A DNA stretch of 30,120 nt from Desulfobacterales bacterium. GTDB taxonomy: Bacteria > Desulfobacterota > DSM-4660 > Desulfatiglandales > B25-G16. This document shows, one piece after another, positions 15,204 to 23,002 of this stretch (position 1 is its first letter; every line of letters begins with the position of its first letter). The notes under the pieces were generated by a model. It was given only the letters and a program-made list of their open reading frames with translations, searched no databases and was not told where the DNA came from. Position numbers and translations under genes: made by a program. The stretch is from the NCBI GenBank assembly GCA_013375385.1, contig JABXJY010000004.1, positions 1-30,120 of the forward strand, written 5' to 3'.

Positions 15204-15944
15204 ATGGAACAATTAAACCCACATAAATTGCCCCGGCATGTCGCCGTTATAATGGACGGTAACGGGCGCTGGGCAAAGAAAAAAGGCCTTGACAGGATCG
15301 CCGGCCATCGCAAGGGCGTGGAATCTGTGAGGGATGTTGTCAGAACCAGCCGGGAATTGGGCATAAAATGGCTTACCCTCTATGCCTTTAGCGAAGAAAA
15401 CTGGAAAAGGCCCAAGTATGAGGTAAAGGCCTTGATGAATCTTCTGAACCGCTACCTTAAGGCTGAGCTAAATGAGATGCTCGACAATGGAATCAGGCTG
15501 GCATGTATTGGGCAAACAGAAAAGCTTCCACCAGACGTTCAAAGAACTCTTTGGCAAATAATAGAAAAGACTGCCCACAACAAAGAGATGACCCTAACCC
15601 TTGCCTTGAGCTATGGAGGAAGGCAAGAAATCGTCGAGGCAGCAAAAAATATGCTTAGAGACATTGAGAAAAATAGGTTAAATGTTAAGCAGATTACAGA
15701 GGAGCGTTTATCTAAATATCTCTATACATCTGATATCCCGGATCCAGATTTACTGATAAGAACAAGTGGGGAATATAGGATAAGCAACTTTCTTCTGTGG
15801 CAGATAGCCTATACAGAGATCTACATTACCCCTACCCTCTGGCCAGATTTCCATAAGGAGAGATACCTGGAAGCCCTTCTCGACTACCAGAAACGAGAAA
15901 GACGTTTCGGTTCCACTGGTGAACAGATAACTCGCCCCACATAA
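15204..15944 (+). CDS. uppS: Undecaprenyl diphosphate synthase (cis-prenyltransferase)
   Basis: Makes the C55 lipid carrier of peptidoglycan synthesis by adding isopentenyl units in cis. It is 246 aa, normal length. Seen: HVAVIMDGNGRWAKKKGLDRIAGHRKGVESV with the catalytic Asp and the diphosphate-binding block, TLYAFSEENWKRPKYEV, LALSYGGRQEIVEAA, and the end block PDPDLLIRTSGEYRISNFLLWQIAYTEIYIT with the conserved RTSGE Arg residues. No good ribosome site precedes the ATG at 15204. The cdsA ATG follows 15 bases after the stop. It shares an isoprenoid and lipid theme with dxr and cdsA downstream. Confidence 0.96.
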   Translation: MEQLNPHKLPRHVAVIMDGNGRWAKKKGLDRIAGHRKGVESVRDVVRTSRELGIKWLTLYAFSEENWKRPKYEVKALMNLLNRYLKAELNEMLDNGIRLACIGQTEKLPPDVQRTLWQIIEKTAHNKEMTLTLALSYGGRQEIVEAAKNMLRDIEKNRLNVKQITEERLSKYLYTSDIPDPDLLIRTSGEYRISNFLLWQIAYTEIYITPTLWPDFHKERYLEALLDYQKRERRFGSTGEQITRPT

Positions 15945-15959
15945 GAAAAAAGCCAAAAA

Positions 15960-16751
15960 ATGACGATACATACCAAGCGGGTATTGACAACCTTTATTAG
16001 CATCCCTTTTCTAATTGGAATCATTTATTTTGCCCCTTCCTGGGCATTTACCATTCTCATTCTATTTGTAGCATTAGTAAGCCTGAATGAATTTTATACG
16101 ATGATGAGACCTAAGGCCGCCGAAAAGATTGTCTTCTTTAACTACCTCTTGACCGCTTTGCTTTTCTGCTCTCTCTTGGGTAACGGTCTCCTCTATATGG
16201 GAGTATTTCCCTTTTTTGTTATTTTCCCCCTAGCCTTCTTTATGTTCAAATCTTCGAAAGGTCGCCCCCAAATGGGTGATATAGGACAGATAATCCTGGG
16301 GCCTTTCTATATCTGTCTGCCCCTGGCCTTTCTTGCGATAATTGCAAGGCTTCCCCAGGGCCAAATGTGGGTCTTTTTCATGTTGGCGGTTATTTTTGCT
16401 GGCGACACCTGTTCCTTCTACGTGGGAAGGCTTTTCGGAAGGCATAAACTAACCCAGATAAGTCCTGGAAAAACCTGGGAAGGCGCCTTAGGAGGCCTCA
16501 TGGCAAACGTAGTTGGTGCCGGTATCTTCGCTTGGCTATTCTTTCCCTCTTTATCTGTCAACTCTATTATGGTATTAGGTGTAGTAATAGGGATCAGTGG
16601 ACAGGTTGGCGACCTGGCAGAATCCATGCTAAAAAGAATGTCAAATATAAAGGATAGTGGTAGAATCTTGCCAGGACACGGAGGTATGCTAGACAGAATA
16701 GACGGTTTCCTTTTTGCAATCCCTGTCCTGTATATATACTTGAACTATTAG
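15960..16751 (+). CDS. cdsA: Phosphatidate cytidylyltransferase
   Basis: Integral membrane enzyme (263 aa, several hydrophobic segments) converting phosphatidate and CTP into CDP-diacylglycerol. The CdsA signature near the C-terminus is complete: SMLKRMSNIKDSGRILPGHGG followed by MLDRIDG. GDTCSFYVGRLFGRHKL and SPGKTWEGALGG precede it as usual. Its product feeds the PssA and Psd enzymes encoded 4-5 kb downstream. It is followed by a roughly 160-base gap holding heptad repeats before the likely dxr start. Confidence 0.95.
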   Translation: MTIHTKRVLTTFISIPFLIGIIYFAPSWAFTILILFVALVSLNEFYTMMRPKAAEKIVFFNYLLTALLFCSLLGNGLLYMGVFPFFVIFPLAFFMFKSSKGRPQMGDIGQIILGPFYICLPLAFLAIIARLPQGQMWVFFMLAVIFAGDTCSFYVGRLFGRHKLTQISPGKTWEGALGGLMANVVGAGIFAWLFFPSLSVNSIMVLGVVIGISGQVGDLAESMLKRMSNIKDSGRILPGHGGMLDRIDGFLFAIPVLYIYLNY

Positions 16752-16752
16752 T

Positions 16753-16894
16753 GTTTGTCCGTTGTTTGTTGTCCGTTGTCCGTCGGAAAACGGTGAACGG
16801 ATTGTAAATTGTGAATTGAGGAATTTACTTTAATTCATTCTAAACCCGCTGAAGGTTGTCTGTTGTCTTTTGCAACGGGCCACTGACAACTGAC
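16753..16894. repeat. Heptad repeat pair between cdsA and dxr
   Basis: Left arm: gtttgtc, cgttgtt, tgttgtc, cgttgtc, cgtcgga from 16752. A second short run of the attgtaaattgtgaattg type follows at 16800-16820. The right arm (about 16854-16894) includes ggttgtc, tgttgtc and then the reverse sense actgaca, actgact. The right arm is open in frame with dxr and mimics an N-terminal extension of it. Confidence 0.7.
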
Positions 16895-16912
16895 TTCCTG
16901 AGGAGCTATTTT

Positions 16913-18079
16913 TTGAAGAATATATGCCTTCTGGGCTCTACTGGTTATATAGGTATCAATTCTCTTAAGGTTATCAAGGCGAACACAGTGAGATACCGGA
17001 TTGTAGCGCTTGGTGCCGGAAAAAACATCGAACTCCTGCTAAATCAGATAAAGGAATTCAGGCCACGTTTTGCAGCAGTTATTAATGCTGATCTCGCCGA
17101 TGAGCTGAAAAGCAAGCTGAACAACATGAGGAACACAGAAATCCTATATGGAACGGAAGGCTATGTCGAGATAGCGACCCTTTCAGATGTAAGTACTACC
17201 ATAGCAGCAATGACCGGCTCCTCTGGTCTGCTTCCAACATTTTCAGCCATAGCTGCCGGCAAGGATGTTGCCCTGGCTAATAAAGAGGCATTGGTAATTG
17301 CAGGATCCCTCCTGACAAACGAATCAAGAAAGAGGAATACAAACATATTCCCCATTGACAGTGAACACAGTGCAATACAGCAATCTATCCAAGGGCACAG
17401 GAGAGAAGATCTGAAAAGGATCATCCTGACCGGATCTGGCGGACCATTTAAGGATCTCTCTATAGAGAGACTATCCGCAGTTACTCCCGAAGAGGCATTA
17501 AAACACCCAAATTGGAGGATGGGTCGGAAAATAAGCATAGATTCAGCAACCTTGATGAATAAGGGGATGGAGGCAATCGAGGCAAAATGGCTTTTTGACG
17601 TTGAGATGGATCAAATAGAGATCCTTCTCCACCCACAAAGCATCATACATTCCATGGTGGAGTATATGGATGGCTCTATTATTGCACAACTGGCTTCCCC
17701 GGACATGAGAATACCAATATCCTATGCCCTCTCCTATCCCCGGCATCTTAAGGGTGAACCGGCATCACTAGACCTTCTAGAGATAGGGACATTGAGTTTC
17801 GAAAAACCTGATAGGAAGAGATTCAGATGTCTGGACTTAGCCCTTACTGCGGGTAAGATAGGGGAAAGCATGCCAGCTGTTTTGAACGGAGCTAATGAAA
17901 TAGCTGTCAACGCCTTTTTGGAAGGGAAGATAGGTTTCTTGGAGATCCCTCAAATCATTGAAAAAACTATGGAGAGACACGACACTGTTCCCATAAATAG
18001 CATCGATCAGGCTATCGAGACAGATCGATGGGCTAAATCATGGGCAAAAGAGCTCTTAGAAAAAATGGTGGGAAAGTAG
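16913..18079 (+). CDS. dxr: 1-deoxy-D-xylulose-5-phosphate reductoisomerase
   Basis: Second enzyme of the MEP isoprenoid pathway, NADPH- and metal-dependent, 388 aa from this start, which matches the family. Seen: KNICLLGSTGYIGINSL (nucleotide-binding loop), ALANKEALVIAG, FPIDSEHSAIQQ, GSGGPF, HPNWRMGRKISIDSATLMNKGMEAIEAKWLF and HPQSIIHSMVEY, together covering the metal and substrate residues. The start is TTG at 16913, 8 bases after AGGAG. The open frame reaches a TTG at 16856, but those 19 codons are repeat DNA. Oddity: the loop reads GSTGYIG where GSTGSIG is usual. rseP follows immediately. Confidence 0.95.
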   Translation: MKNICLLGSTGYIGINSLKVIKANTVRYRIVALGAGKNIELLLNQIKEFRPRFAAVINADLADELKSKLNNMRNTEILYGTEGYVEIATLSDVSTTIAAMTGSSGLLPTFSAIAAGKDVALANKEALVIAGSLLTNESRKRNTNIFPIDSEHSAIQQSIQGHRREDLKRIILTGSGGPFKDLSIERLSAVTPEEALKHPNWRMGRKISIDSATLMNKGMEAIEAKWLFDVEMDQIEILLHPQSIIHSMVEYMDGSIIAQLASPDMRIPISYALSYPRHLKGEPASLDLLEIGTLSFEKPDRKRFRCLDLALTAGKIGESMPAVLNGANEIAVNAFLEGKIGFLEIPQIIEKTMERHDTVPINSIDQAIETDRWAKSWAKELLEKMVGK

Positions 18080-18080
18080 T

Positions 18081-19154
18081 ATGAGCACCCTTTTATACTA
18101 TATAATTCCATTTATCATTGTCCTTGGTATCTTGATCTTTTTCCATGAGTTCGGGCATTTTCTCGTAGCCAAATTGTTCAATGTTAAGGTCCTCAAATTT
18201 TCCCTTGGCTTTGGCCCCAAACTCGTAGGGAAAAAGGTAGGAGAAACCGAGTACGTAATCTCAGCCCTTCCTCTTGGCGGTTACGTTAAGATGTTGGGTG
18301 AAAATGATGAAGAAATAGTTCCGGAAGAGGCCGACCGATCTTTTTCTGAGCAGCCCGTATTGAATAGGATTGCCATTGCGGCCGCTGGCCCTATCTTTAA
18401 TTTCGTCCTGGCCTTCCTTGTTTTCTGCGGCATTTACTTGCTATCAGGTTATCCTATCATGACTGCCGAAGTTGGCCATGTTAGGCCCAGCTCCCCTGCA
18501 GATGAGGCTGGAATACTAAAAGGCGATGTTATCGAATATATCGAGGACAAAAAAATCAGTGAATGGAAGGATATTAAGAAGTTCATAGAAGAGAGTTCGG
18601 GCAAGGGAATAACAATGACACTCATGAGGGAAGGCAAAAGGATATCAACAACTGTTTTTCCGAAAGAGGAGACTGTCAAGAACATCTTTGGCGAAGAGAT
18701 TAAATCACCCCTGATAGGAATCGTGGCTAGCGGAAACATAGAGAAATTAGAATTAAGTCCTTTCCAGGCGATTAAGAAGGGAGGAGAAAAAACCTGGGAG
18801 GTAACAGCCTTAACCATCTTGACAGTTGTCAAGCTATTTCAAGGCGTCGTCCCGCTTAAGACGCTCGGTGGACCCATCATGATCGGACAGCTAACAGGGA
18901 ATTTGGCAAGGGAAAATATAGGGTACCTTCTCCCCTTTATGGCTGTCATAAGCATCAATCTCGCCATTTTGAATCTTCTACCTGTACCAGTTCTGGATGG
19001 CGGGATGATCCTTTTCTTTTTGATAGAAATGGTAATAAAAAAACCCATCAGTATCAAAAAGAGGGAGATGGCCCAGAAGATAGGTTTTTTCCTTCTTATC
19101 CTGTTGATGGCCATTGTCTTTTACAATGATCTGGTAAGAATAATAACCAAATGA
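18081..19154 (+). CDS. rseP: RIP metalloprotease RseP (site-2 protease)
   Basis: A 357-aa inner-membrane zinc protease that cleaves membrane-embedded substrates, in known systems anti-sigma factors and signal-peptide remnants. The zinc motif HEFGH lies in the first membrane segment (near residue 22), preceded by GILIFF. One PDZ domain spans about residues 120-195 (RPSSPADEAGILKGDVIEYIEDKKIS), and the third zinc ligand motif NLLPVPVLDGG is near 300, before the final membrane segments. One PDZ instead of two, as in E. coli, is common outside gammaproteobacteria. The ATG at 18081 is one base after the dxr stop, so coupling is likely. Confidence 0.95.
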   Translation: MSTLLYYIIPFIIVLGILIFFHEFGHFLVAKLFNVKVLKFSLGFGPKLVGKKVGETEYVISALPLGGYVKMLGENDEEIVPEEADRSFSEQPVLNRIAIAAAGPIFNFVLAFLVFCGIYLLSGYPIMTAEVGHVRPSSPADEAGILKGDVIEYIEDKKISEWKDIKKFIEESSGKGITMTLMREGKRISTTVFPKEETVKNIFGEEIKSPLIGIVASGNIEKLELSPFQAIKKGGEKTWEVTALTILTVVKLFQGVVPLKTLGGPIMIGQLTGNLARENIGYLLPFMAVISINLAILNLLPVPVLDGGMILFFLIEMVIKKPISIKKREMAQKIGFFLLILLMAIVFYNDLVRIITK

Positions 19155-19181
19155 GTAAAGGTTGAAAATCTTCACTATAGA

Positions 19182-19208
19182 ATAATCAATCGAAAATCGA
19201 CAATTGAA
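19182..19208. repeat. Short heptad array overlapping tsaB start
   Basis: ataatca, atcgaaa, atcgaca, attgaat in 7-base steps. The TTG start codon of tsaB lies inside the last unit, and there is no ribosome site, so the repeat forms the translation start region of an essential gene. Confidence 0.6.
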
Positions 19209-19893
19209 TACCCTTTCCATAAATACCTCAACAAACCAGTACAGCCTGGCAGTAATGAAGGATGAGATTCTCTTGGGTGAATATATCCTTCCTTCCGGGC
19301 CAAGTCGCTTTAGCAATCTGATGCCAGCCATGGATGACCTATTCATTAAGGTAGGCTCCGTGCCTCAAGAATTGGACGGGGTGATCGTTGCCTTAGGGCC
19401 AGGGAGCTTTACCGGTATCAGAATAGGGCTGGCTGTTGTTAAAGGACTCGCTCAATGCCTTTCTATTCCAATAATTGGCGTCCCCACACTGTTAGCCATG
19501 GCCAGCCAGCTCCCTCACTTGAAGGAAGATATCTGCCCTCTTGTGACTTCACGGAAAGGGGAGATCTTTACCGCCCTGTTTAGGTGGAATTCAAATGGCC
19601 ACCTATCGAGGCTTAGAGAAGACACCTGTCTCAGCATTGCCAACCTCGGATCCATAATTGAAAATAGAACGGTTTTTATAGGAAATGATCTTCCGAATCA
19701 AGGTTCAATCCTAAAACAACAAGTGGGGGAAAAAGGGTTATTGGCACCTGCGAATTTCTGGAACCTTAAGGCCTCATCCGTAGGTATTCTAGGATTTAAG
19801 AGACTTAAAGAAGGGGATTCAGACAGCTTGAGCGAGCTTACTCCCATCTATCTTAGAGGAGCCGATATACGATTACCAAAGAAGGTGAGCTAA
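19204..19893 (+). CDS. tsaB: tRNA threonylcarbamoyladenosine biosynthesis protein TsaB
   Basis: ASKHA-fold partner of TsaD in making the t6A37 modification of ANN-decoding tRNAs, 229 aa (normal). Seen: LSINTSTNQYSLAVMKDE at the N-terminus, and GVIVALGPGSFTGIRIGLAVVKGLAQCLSIPIIGVPTL near 60-95, the core signature. The only start consistent with the conserved N-terminus is TTG 19204. It has no Shine-Dalgarno sequence and lies within repeat DNA, so initiation may be weak or coupled to rseP, whose stop is 49 bases upstream. TsaC, TsaD and TsaE are not in the window. Confidence 0.92.
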   Translation: MNTLSINTSTNQYSLAVMKDEILLGEYILPSGPSRFSNLMPAMDDLFIKVGSVPQELDGVIVALGPGSFTGIRIGLAVVKGLAQCLSIPIIGVPTLLAMASQLPHLKEDICPLVTSRKGEIFTALFRWNSNGHLSRLREDTCLSIANLGSIIENRTVFIGNDLPNQGSILKQQVGEKGLLAPANFWNLKASSVGILGFKRLKEGDSDSLSELTPIYLRGADIRLPKKVS

Positions 19894-19941
19894 ACTCAGA
19901 TGCCAGAATACAGAAGTCTATTTGCTAATCTGAGGCGGTTT

Positions 19942-19983
19942 AGGCCTCCCCGTCCCGCTACTCGGGACGAGGCGGGCGGGCAC
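19942..19983. repeat. 42-bp GC-rich hairpin element, copy 1
   Basis: It begins AGGCCTCCCCG and ends CGAGGCGGGCGGGCAC. The centre is a perfect 7-bp stem, CGTCCCG/CGGGACG, around CTACT. An element of equal length with the same ends is at 25536-25577. It lies between tsaB and psd and is far more GC-rich than its AT-rich surroundings. No T-run follows, so it is not a typical terminator. Confidence 0.7.
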
Positions 19984-20074
19984 ATTTTAAATGTTATATT
20001 GACAATTTACTAAATTTATATTAAACGCTAAGATCTACGAGAGGACAGTAATCGTTCTCCAGGGATTTGACTAA

Positions 20075-20752
20075 TTGGACCACAAAAACATACATAATAA
20101 GCTACCGGTCGCCTGGGAGGGACTACCTTTTATTATCATTGGAATAGGGTTGACATCTATCCCTTTAGTTCTTGACTGGGAACTCTTATCCATTTTTCTA
20201 GCAATATTGACCCTGCTCACCATCTATTTTTTTCGTGATCCAGAGAGATCCTATGTAGCTCCAGAAAAGGCAATTCTAACGCCAGCAGATGGAAAGGTGC
20301 TATCAATAGACAGACTAGATAATGGAGACAATCACTTTGAAGGTAAGGCGATAAGGATAAGTATCTTCATGTCTCTCTTTGACGCCCATATTAACAGGAT
20401 CCCCATGAGAGGTAGAGTTGCCCATCTATCTTATCACCCAGGCACGTTCTTTTTAGCCCATAGGGATAAGGCCTCACTTTACAATGAGCGTAATATTGTA
20501 ACCTTAGAAACAGATAACAGGAAAAAGATTGTCTTTGTTCAGATCGCTGGCCTCATTGCCAGAAGGGTCGTGTGTTGGGTCAAGAAAGGGGATTATGTAG
20601 AGACTGGTCAACGATTTGGACTCATCAGGTTTGGATCACGCCTCGAACTCTACCTTCCACCTGATAGCACACTCACGGTTAGGAAAGGGGGAAAAGTGAG
20701 GGCCGGTCAAACGGTTATAGGTTATCTTGGTGAGATTAAAGAAGAAAAATAG
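20075..20752 (+). CDS. psd: Phosphatidylserine decarboxylase proenzyme
   Basis: Pyruvoyl-dependent membrane enzyme making phosphatidylethanolamine, 225 aa, of the compact bacterial type. Two hydrophobic segments near the N-terminus are followed by FFRDPERSYVAPEKAILTPADGKVLSI, SIFMSLFDAHINRIPMRG, and the self-cleavage site in LIRFGSRLELYLPP, where the Ser near residue 187 would become the pyruvoyl group. Start TTG 20075 follows AGGG at about 10 bases. It overlaps the next gene, pssA, by 26 bases. The pairing of psd with pssA gives consecutive steps from CDP-diacylglycerol to PE. Confidence 0.94.
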   Translation: MDHKNIHNKLPVAWEGLPFIIIGIGLTSIPLVLDWELLSIFLAILTLLTIYFFRDPERSYVAPEKAILTPADGKVLSIDRLDNGDNHFEGKAIRISIFMSLFDAHINRIPMRGRVAHLSYHPGTFFLAHRDKASLYNERNIVTLETDNRKKIVFVQIAGLIARRVVCWVKKGDYVETGQRFGLIRFGSRLELYLPPDSTLTVRKGGKVRAGQTVIGYLGEIKEEK

Positions 20753-21536
20753 GTCAGAAAAGAGAAATAAGAAAGGGATATATATCCTTCCCAATCTATT
20801 TACCTCCTGCAGCCTGTTTGGTGGATTCTATGCCATTATTGCCGCTATCCAAGGCAGATACGATGCTGCAGCTATTGCTATCCTTATCTCTGCTCTATTC
20901 GACGGGTTAGATGGAAAGATCGCCCGCTTTACCAATGCGACCAGTCAATTTGGTGCCGAGTATGATTCTCTATCGGATCTGGTTGCCTTTGGTGTTGCTC
21001 CTGGATTACTGGCCTTTGAGTGGTCTCTGAAGCCTTTTGGAAGATTTGGCTGGCTCGCCGTGTTTTTGTACATTACCTGCGGTGCCTTGAGGCTTGCCAG
21101 GTTCAATATTCAAAAAAACAATCTCGAATCCCGCCACTTCAAGGGATTACCTATCCCTGGAGCAGCTATCTTTATCGCCACCCTGGTGCTTTTCATAGAC
21201 TCTTTGGGTGGCCTTGGCGAAAACAGACATGCTGTTATTTTAGGCACCATCTATCTGCTATCATTTCTCATGGTTAGCACAATCGATTATCTCGGTTTCA
21301 AAGAGCTTGAACTCTTCAAACAAAAACCCTTCAATGTCCTGGTGGCCACTGTCCTCCTCTTTGTTGTCGTGGCTTACAAGCCACCCTTGATGTTGTTCCT
21401 TTTCTCTACCATGTATGTTATTTCAGGTCCTGCGATTACGGTCTATCAGCGTGCCCGTAGACACGCAAAGGCAGCTATTCCAACAGGGAATTCCGCTCCT
21501 GCGAAAACAGAAAGAAGTCTTAAAAGCGAATTATGA
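20727..21536 (+). CDS. pssA: CDP-diacylglycerol--serine O-phosphatidyltransferase
   Basis: Integral membrane CDP-alcohol phosphotransferase, 269 aa, making phosphatidylserine, the substrate of Psd. The family motif D-G-x2-A-R-x8-G-x3-D-x3-D is complete as DGKIARFTNATSQFGAEYD followed by SLSD. GIYILPNLFTSCSLFGGFYAI, the usual first membrane segment, precedes it. The exact start is uncertain: TTG 20727 or GTG 20730, both inside psd; both give a basic N-terminus. The C-terminus ends in a hydrophilic tail. The Ser specificity comes from family resemblance and the psd neighbour. Confidence 0.93.
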   Translation: MVRLKKKNRSEKRNKKGIYILPNLFTSCSLFGGFYAIIAAIQGRYDAAAIAILISALFDGLDGKIARFTNATSQFGAEYDSLSDLVAFGVAPGLLAFEWSLKPFGRFGWLAVFLYITCGALRLARFNIQKNNLESRHFKGLPIPGAAIFIATLVLFIDSLGGLGENRHAVILGTIYLLSFLMVSTIDYLGFKELELFKQKPFNVLVATVLLFVVVAYKPPLMLFLFSTMYVISGPAITVYQRARRHAKAAIPTGNSAPAKTERSLKSEL

Positions 21537-21552
21537 AAGATTTCGGTAATGT

Positions 21553-21586
21553 CAATTGATTATCGTCGTTCGTAGTCTGTTGTTGA
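21553..21586. repeat. Heptad-like array before rsmD
   Basis: atgtcaa, ttgatta, tcgtcgt, tcgtagt, ctgttgt keep a 7-base step between pssA and rsmD. This is the least regular of the arrays listed, with only one clear arm. Confidence 0.4.
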
Positions 21587-21628
21587 TTTGGTTTAACCTA
21601 CTCTAGACATTGATAACATGAAAGTATT

Positions 21629-22198
21629 ATGAGAATAACTGGCGGCATGATCAGAGGCCGCCGGCTGGCAAAGATTAAGGGATCCAATATCCGGCCTACC
21701 TCAGATATGGTCAGGGGTTCTATCTTCAGCATCCTTGGTCAGACGCTGACCGATCTTAAGATACTGGACCTATTTGCTGGCACAGGAAGCTTGGGGATCG
21801 AATCCCTCAGCAGGGGGGGCAAAGAAGCTGTGTTTATCGACAAATCAAGTAGGGCTGTTGCCATGATCAAGAAAAACCTTGCCCTGTGCGGATATGAGTC
21901 GCTTTCAATGATCATAAGAGAGGAGTTGCCCAACGGTTTGGCCCATGTTCAGGATCTGGGGTGTGGTCACTTCGATCTCATCTTTATCGATCCTCCCTAT
22001 GGAAGGGGATATATCAGGCCTACGATTTATCAGCTCATAGAGAGGGATCTACTGGCCAAAGACTGCAGGATAGTTGTAGAATCATCAGCCAGTGCTAAGG
22101 ACCCATTTCCCCCTGAGGTTCCTAACCTACAGCTTAAATTAACCAGGTCTTATGGATCAACATTGATAGGTTTTTACTCGAGTCGTGAGGAACGATAA
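21629..22198 (+). CDS. rsmD: 16S rRNA (guanine(966)-N2)-methyltransferase
   Basis: SAM-dependent Rossmann-fold enzyme, 189 aa. N-terminal MRITGGMIRGRRL and RPTSDMVRGSIFSIL are characteristic, followed by the SAM loop LDLFAGTGSLGIESLSRGG and the catalytic motif FIDPPYGRGY. Length matches the family. The ATG at 21629 has only a weak ribosome site. Its stop lies one base before the likely coaD ATG; the rsmD-coaD pair is common in bacteria. Confidence 0.94.
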   Translation: MRITGGMIRGRRLAKIKGSNIRPTSDMVRGSIFSILGQTLTDLKILDLFAGTGSLGIESLSRGGKEAVFIDKSSRAVAMIKKNLALCGYESLSMIIREELPNGLAHVQDLGCGHFDLIFIDPPYGRGYIRPTIYQLIERDLLAKDCRIVVESSASAKDPFPPEVPNLQLKLTRSYGSTLIGFYSSREER

Positions 22199-22199
22199 G

Positions 22200-22688
22200 A
22201 TGCAGAAAATGGCTATCTATCCAGGCTCCTTTGATCCCATAACCAACGGTCATCTCAGTATCTTAAGAAGGGCACTTACCATATTTGACACTGTCACCAT
22301 CGCCGTTGCCTCCAATCCCACGAAAGGGACACTTTTTGCTCTGGAAGAGAGGATCGAGATGATCCGAAAATCAGTTAAGGACGATGAGAAGGTTTTTGTC
22401 GACTCCTTCAGCGGTCTGCTCGTTGATTATGTGAAGAGCAAGAAAACCAATGTAATTCTAAGAGGAATGAGAGCCCTGTCAGACTTTGAATATGAATTTC
22501 AGATGTCACTAATGAACAGGAAGTTAGACAGAAATATCCAAACGATCTTTCTCATGACTGACTACAAATGGTTATATACCAGTTCTACCATAATAAAAGA
22601 GGCGGCTAGCTACGGGGGAGGTATTAACGGCCTTGTCCCTGACATTGTCTACCAGAAGCTTAGAGAGAAGTTTGGTTACCAAGAATAA
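22200..22688 (+). CDS. coaD: Phosphopantetheine adenylyltransferase
   Basis: Penultimate step of coenzyme A synthesis, 162 aa. The start MQKMAIYPGSFDPITNGHLSILRRA holds the nucleotidyltransferase T/HxGH motif (TNGH). VILRGMRALSDFEYEFQMSLMNRKL and YTSSTIIKEAASYGG complete it. The frame is open to a GTG at 22185 inside rsmD, but GAGGAA is well placed for the ATG at 22200, and the resulting N-terminus aligns with family members. CoA supply is notable next to the window's many CoA-thioester enzymes, though coaD is a housekeeping gene. Confidence 0.95.
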   Translation: MQKMAIYPGSFDPITNGHLSILRRALTIFDTVTIAVASNPTKGTLFALEERIEMIRKSVKDDEKVFVDSFSGLLVDYVKSKKTNVILRGMRALSDFEYEFQMSLMNRKLDRNIQTIFLMTDYKWLYTSSTIIKEAASYGGGINGLVPDIVYQKLREKFGYQE

Positions 22689-22714
22689 ACCAGAAGACTA
22701 AGGAGGAACGATAC

Positions 22715-23002
22715 ATGGCCTTAACTAAAGAAAAGATCATAGATGCTATTTACAACCAAGTGGGTCTGAGCAAAAACCAATCGAGAAGGGTTTTGGAGGG
22801 TCTGTTAGAAATCATCAAGCAAAACCTTCAAAAAGGAGAAAATCTCCTTATAAGCGGCTTTGGAAAGTTCGCTGTCAAAGATAAAGCAGCTCGAAGGGGG
22901 AGAAATCCTCAAACCAAAGAAGACCTAAGGCTGAGAGCGAGGAAGGTTGTTGTATTTAGAAGCTCTGGTGTCCTCCGGAGGAAAATCAATCACAAGGCCT
23001 AA
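22715..23002 (+). CDS. HU/IHF-family DNA-binding protein
   Basis: A 95-aa histone-like DNA-bending protein. MALTKEKIIDAIYNQVGLSK, the dimer helices, then ISGFGKFAVKDKAARRGRNPQTKEDLRLRARKVVVFRSS, whose RRGRNPQT arm carries the intercalating Pro. The MALTK start and GRNP arm lean towards the IHF alpha type, but HU is not excluded. AAGGAGGAA precedes the ATG. The stop codon overlaps by 4 bases the stop region of the convergent rlpA-like gene, leaving no room for a terminator between them. Confidence 0.93.
   Translation: MALTKEKIIDAIYNQVGLSKNQSRRVLEGLLEIIKQNLQKGENLLISGFGKFAVKDKAARRGRNPQTKEDLRLRARKVVVFRSSGVLRRKINHKA

Noticed and set aside
19999..20024. Perfect TTGACA upstream of psd considered as a sigma-70 promoter
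   Set aside because: The only good -10-like hexamers (TATATT, TATTAA) are 12-14 bases away, too close for normal spacing.
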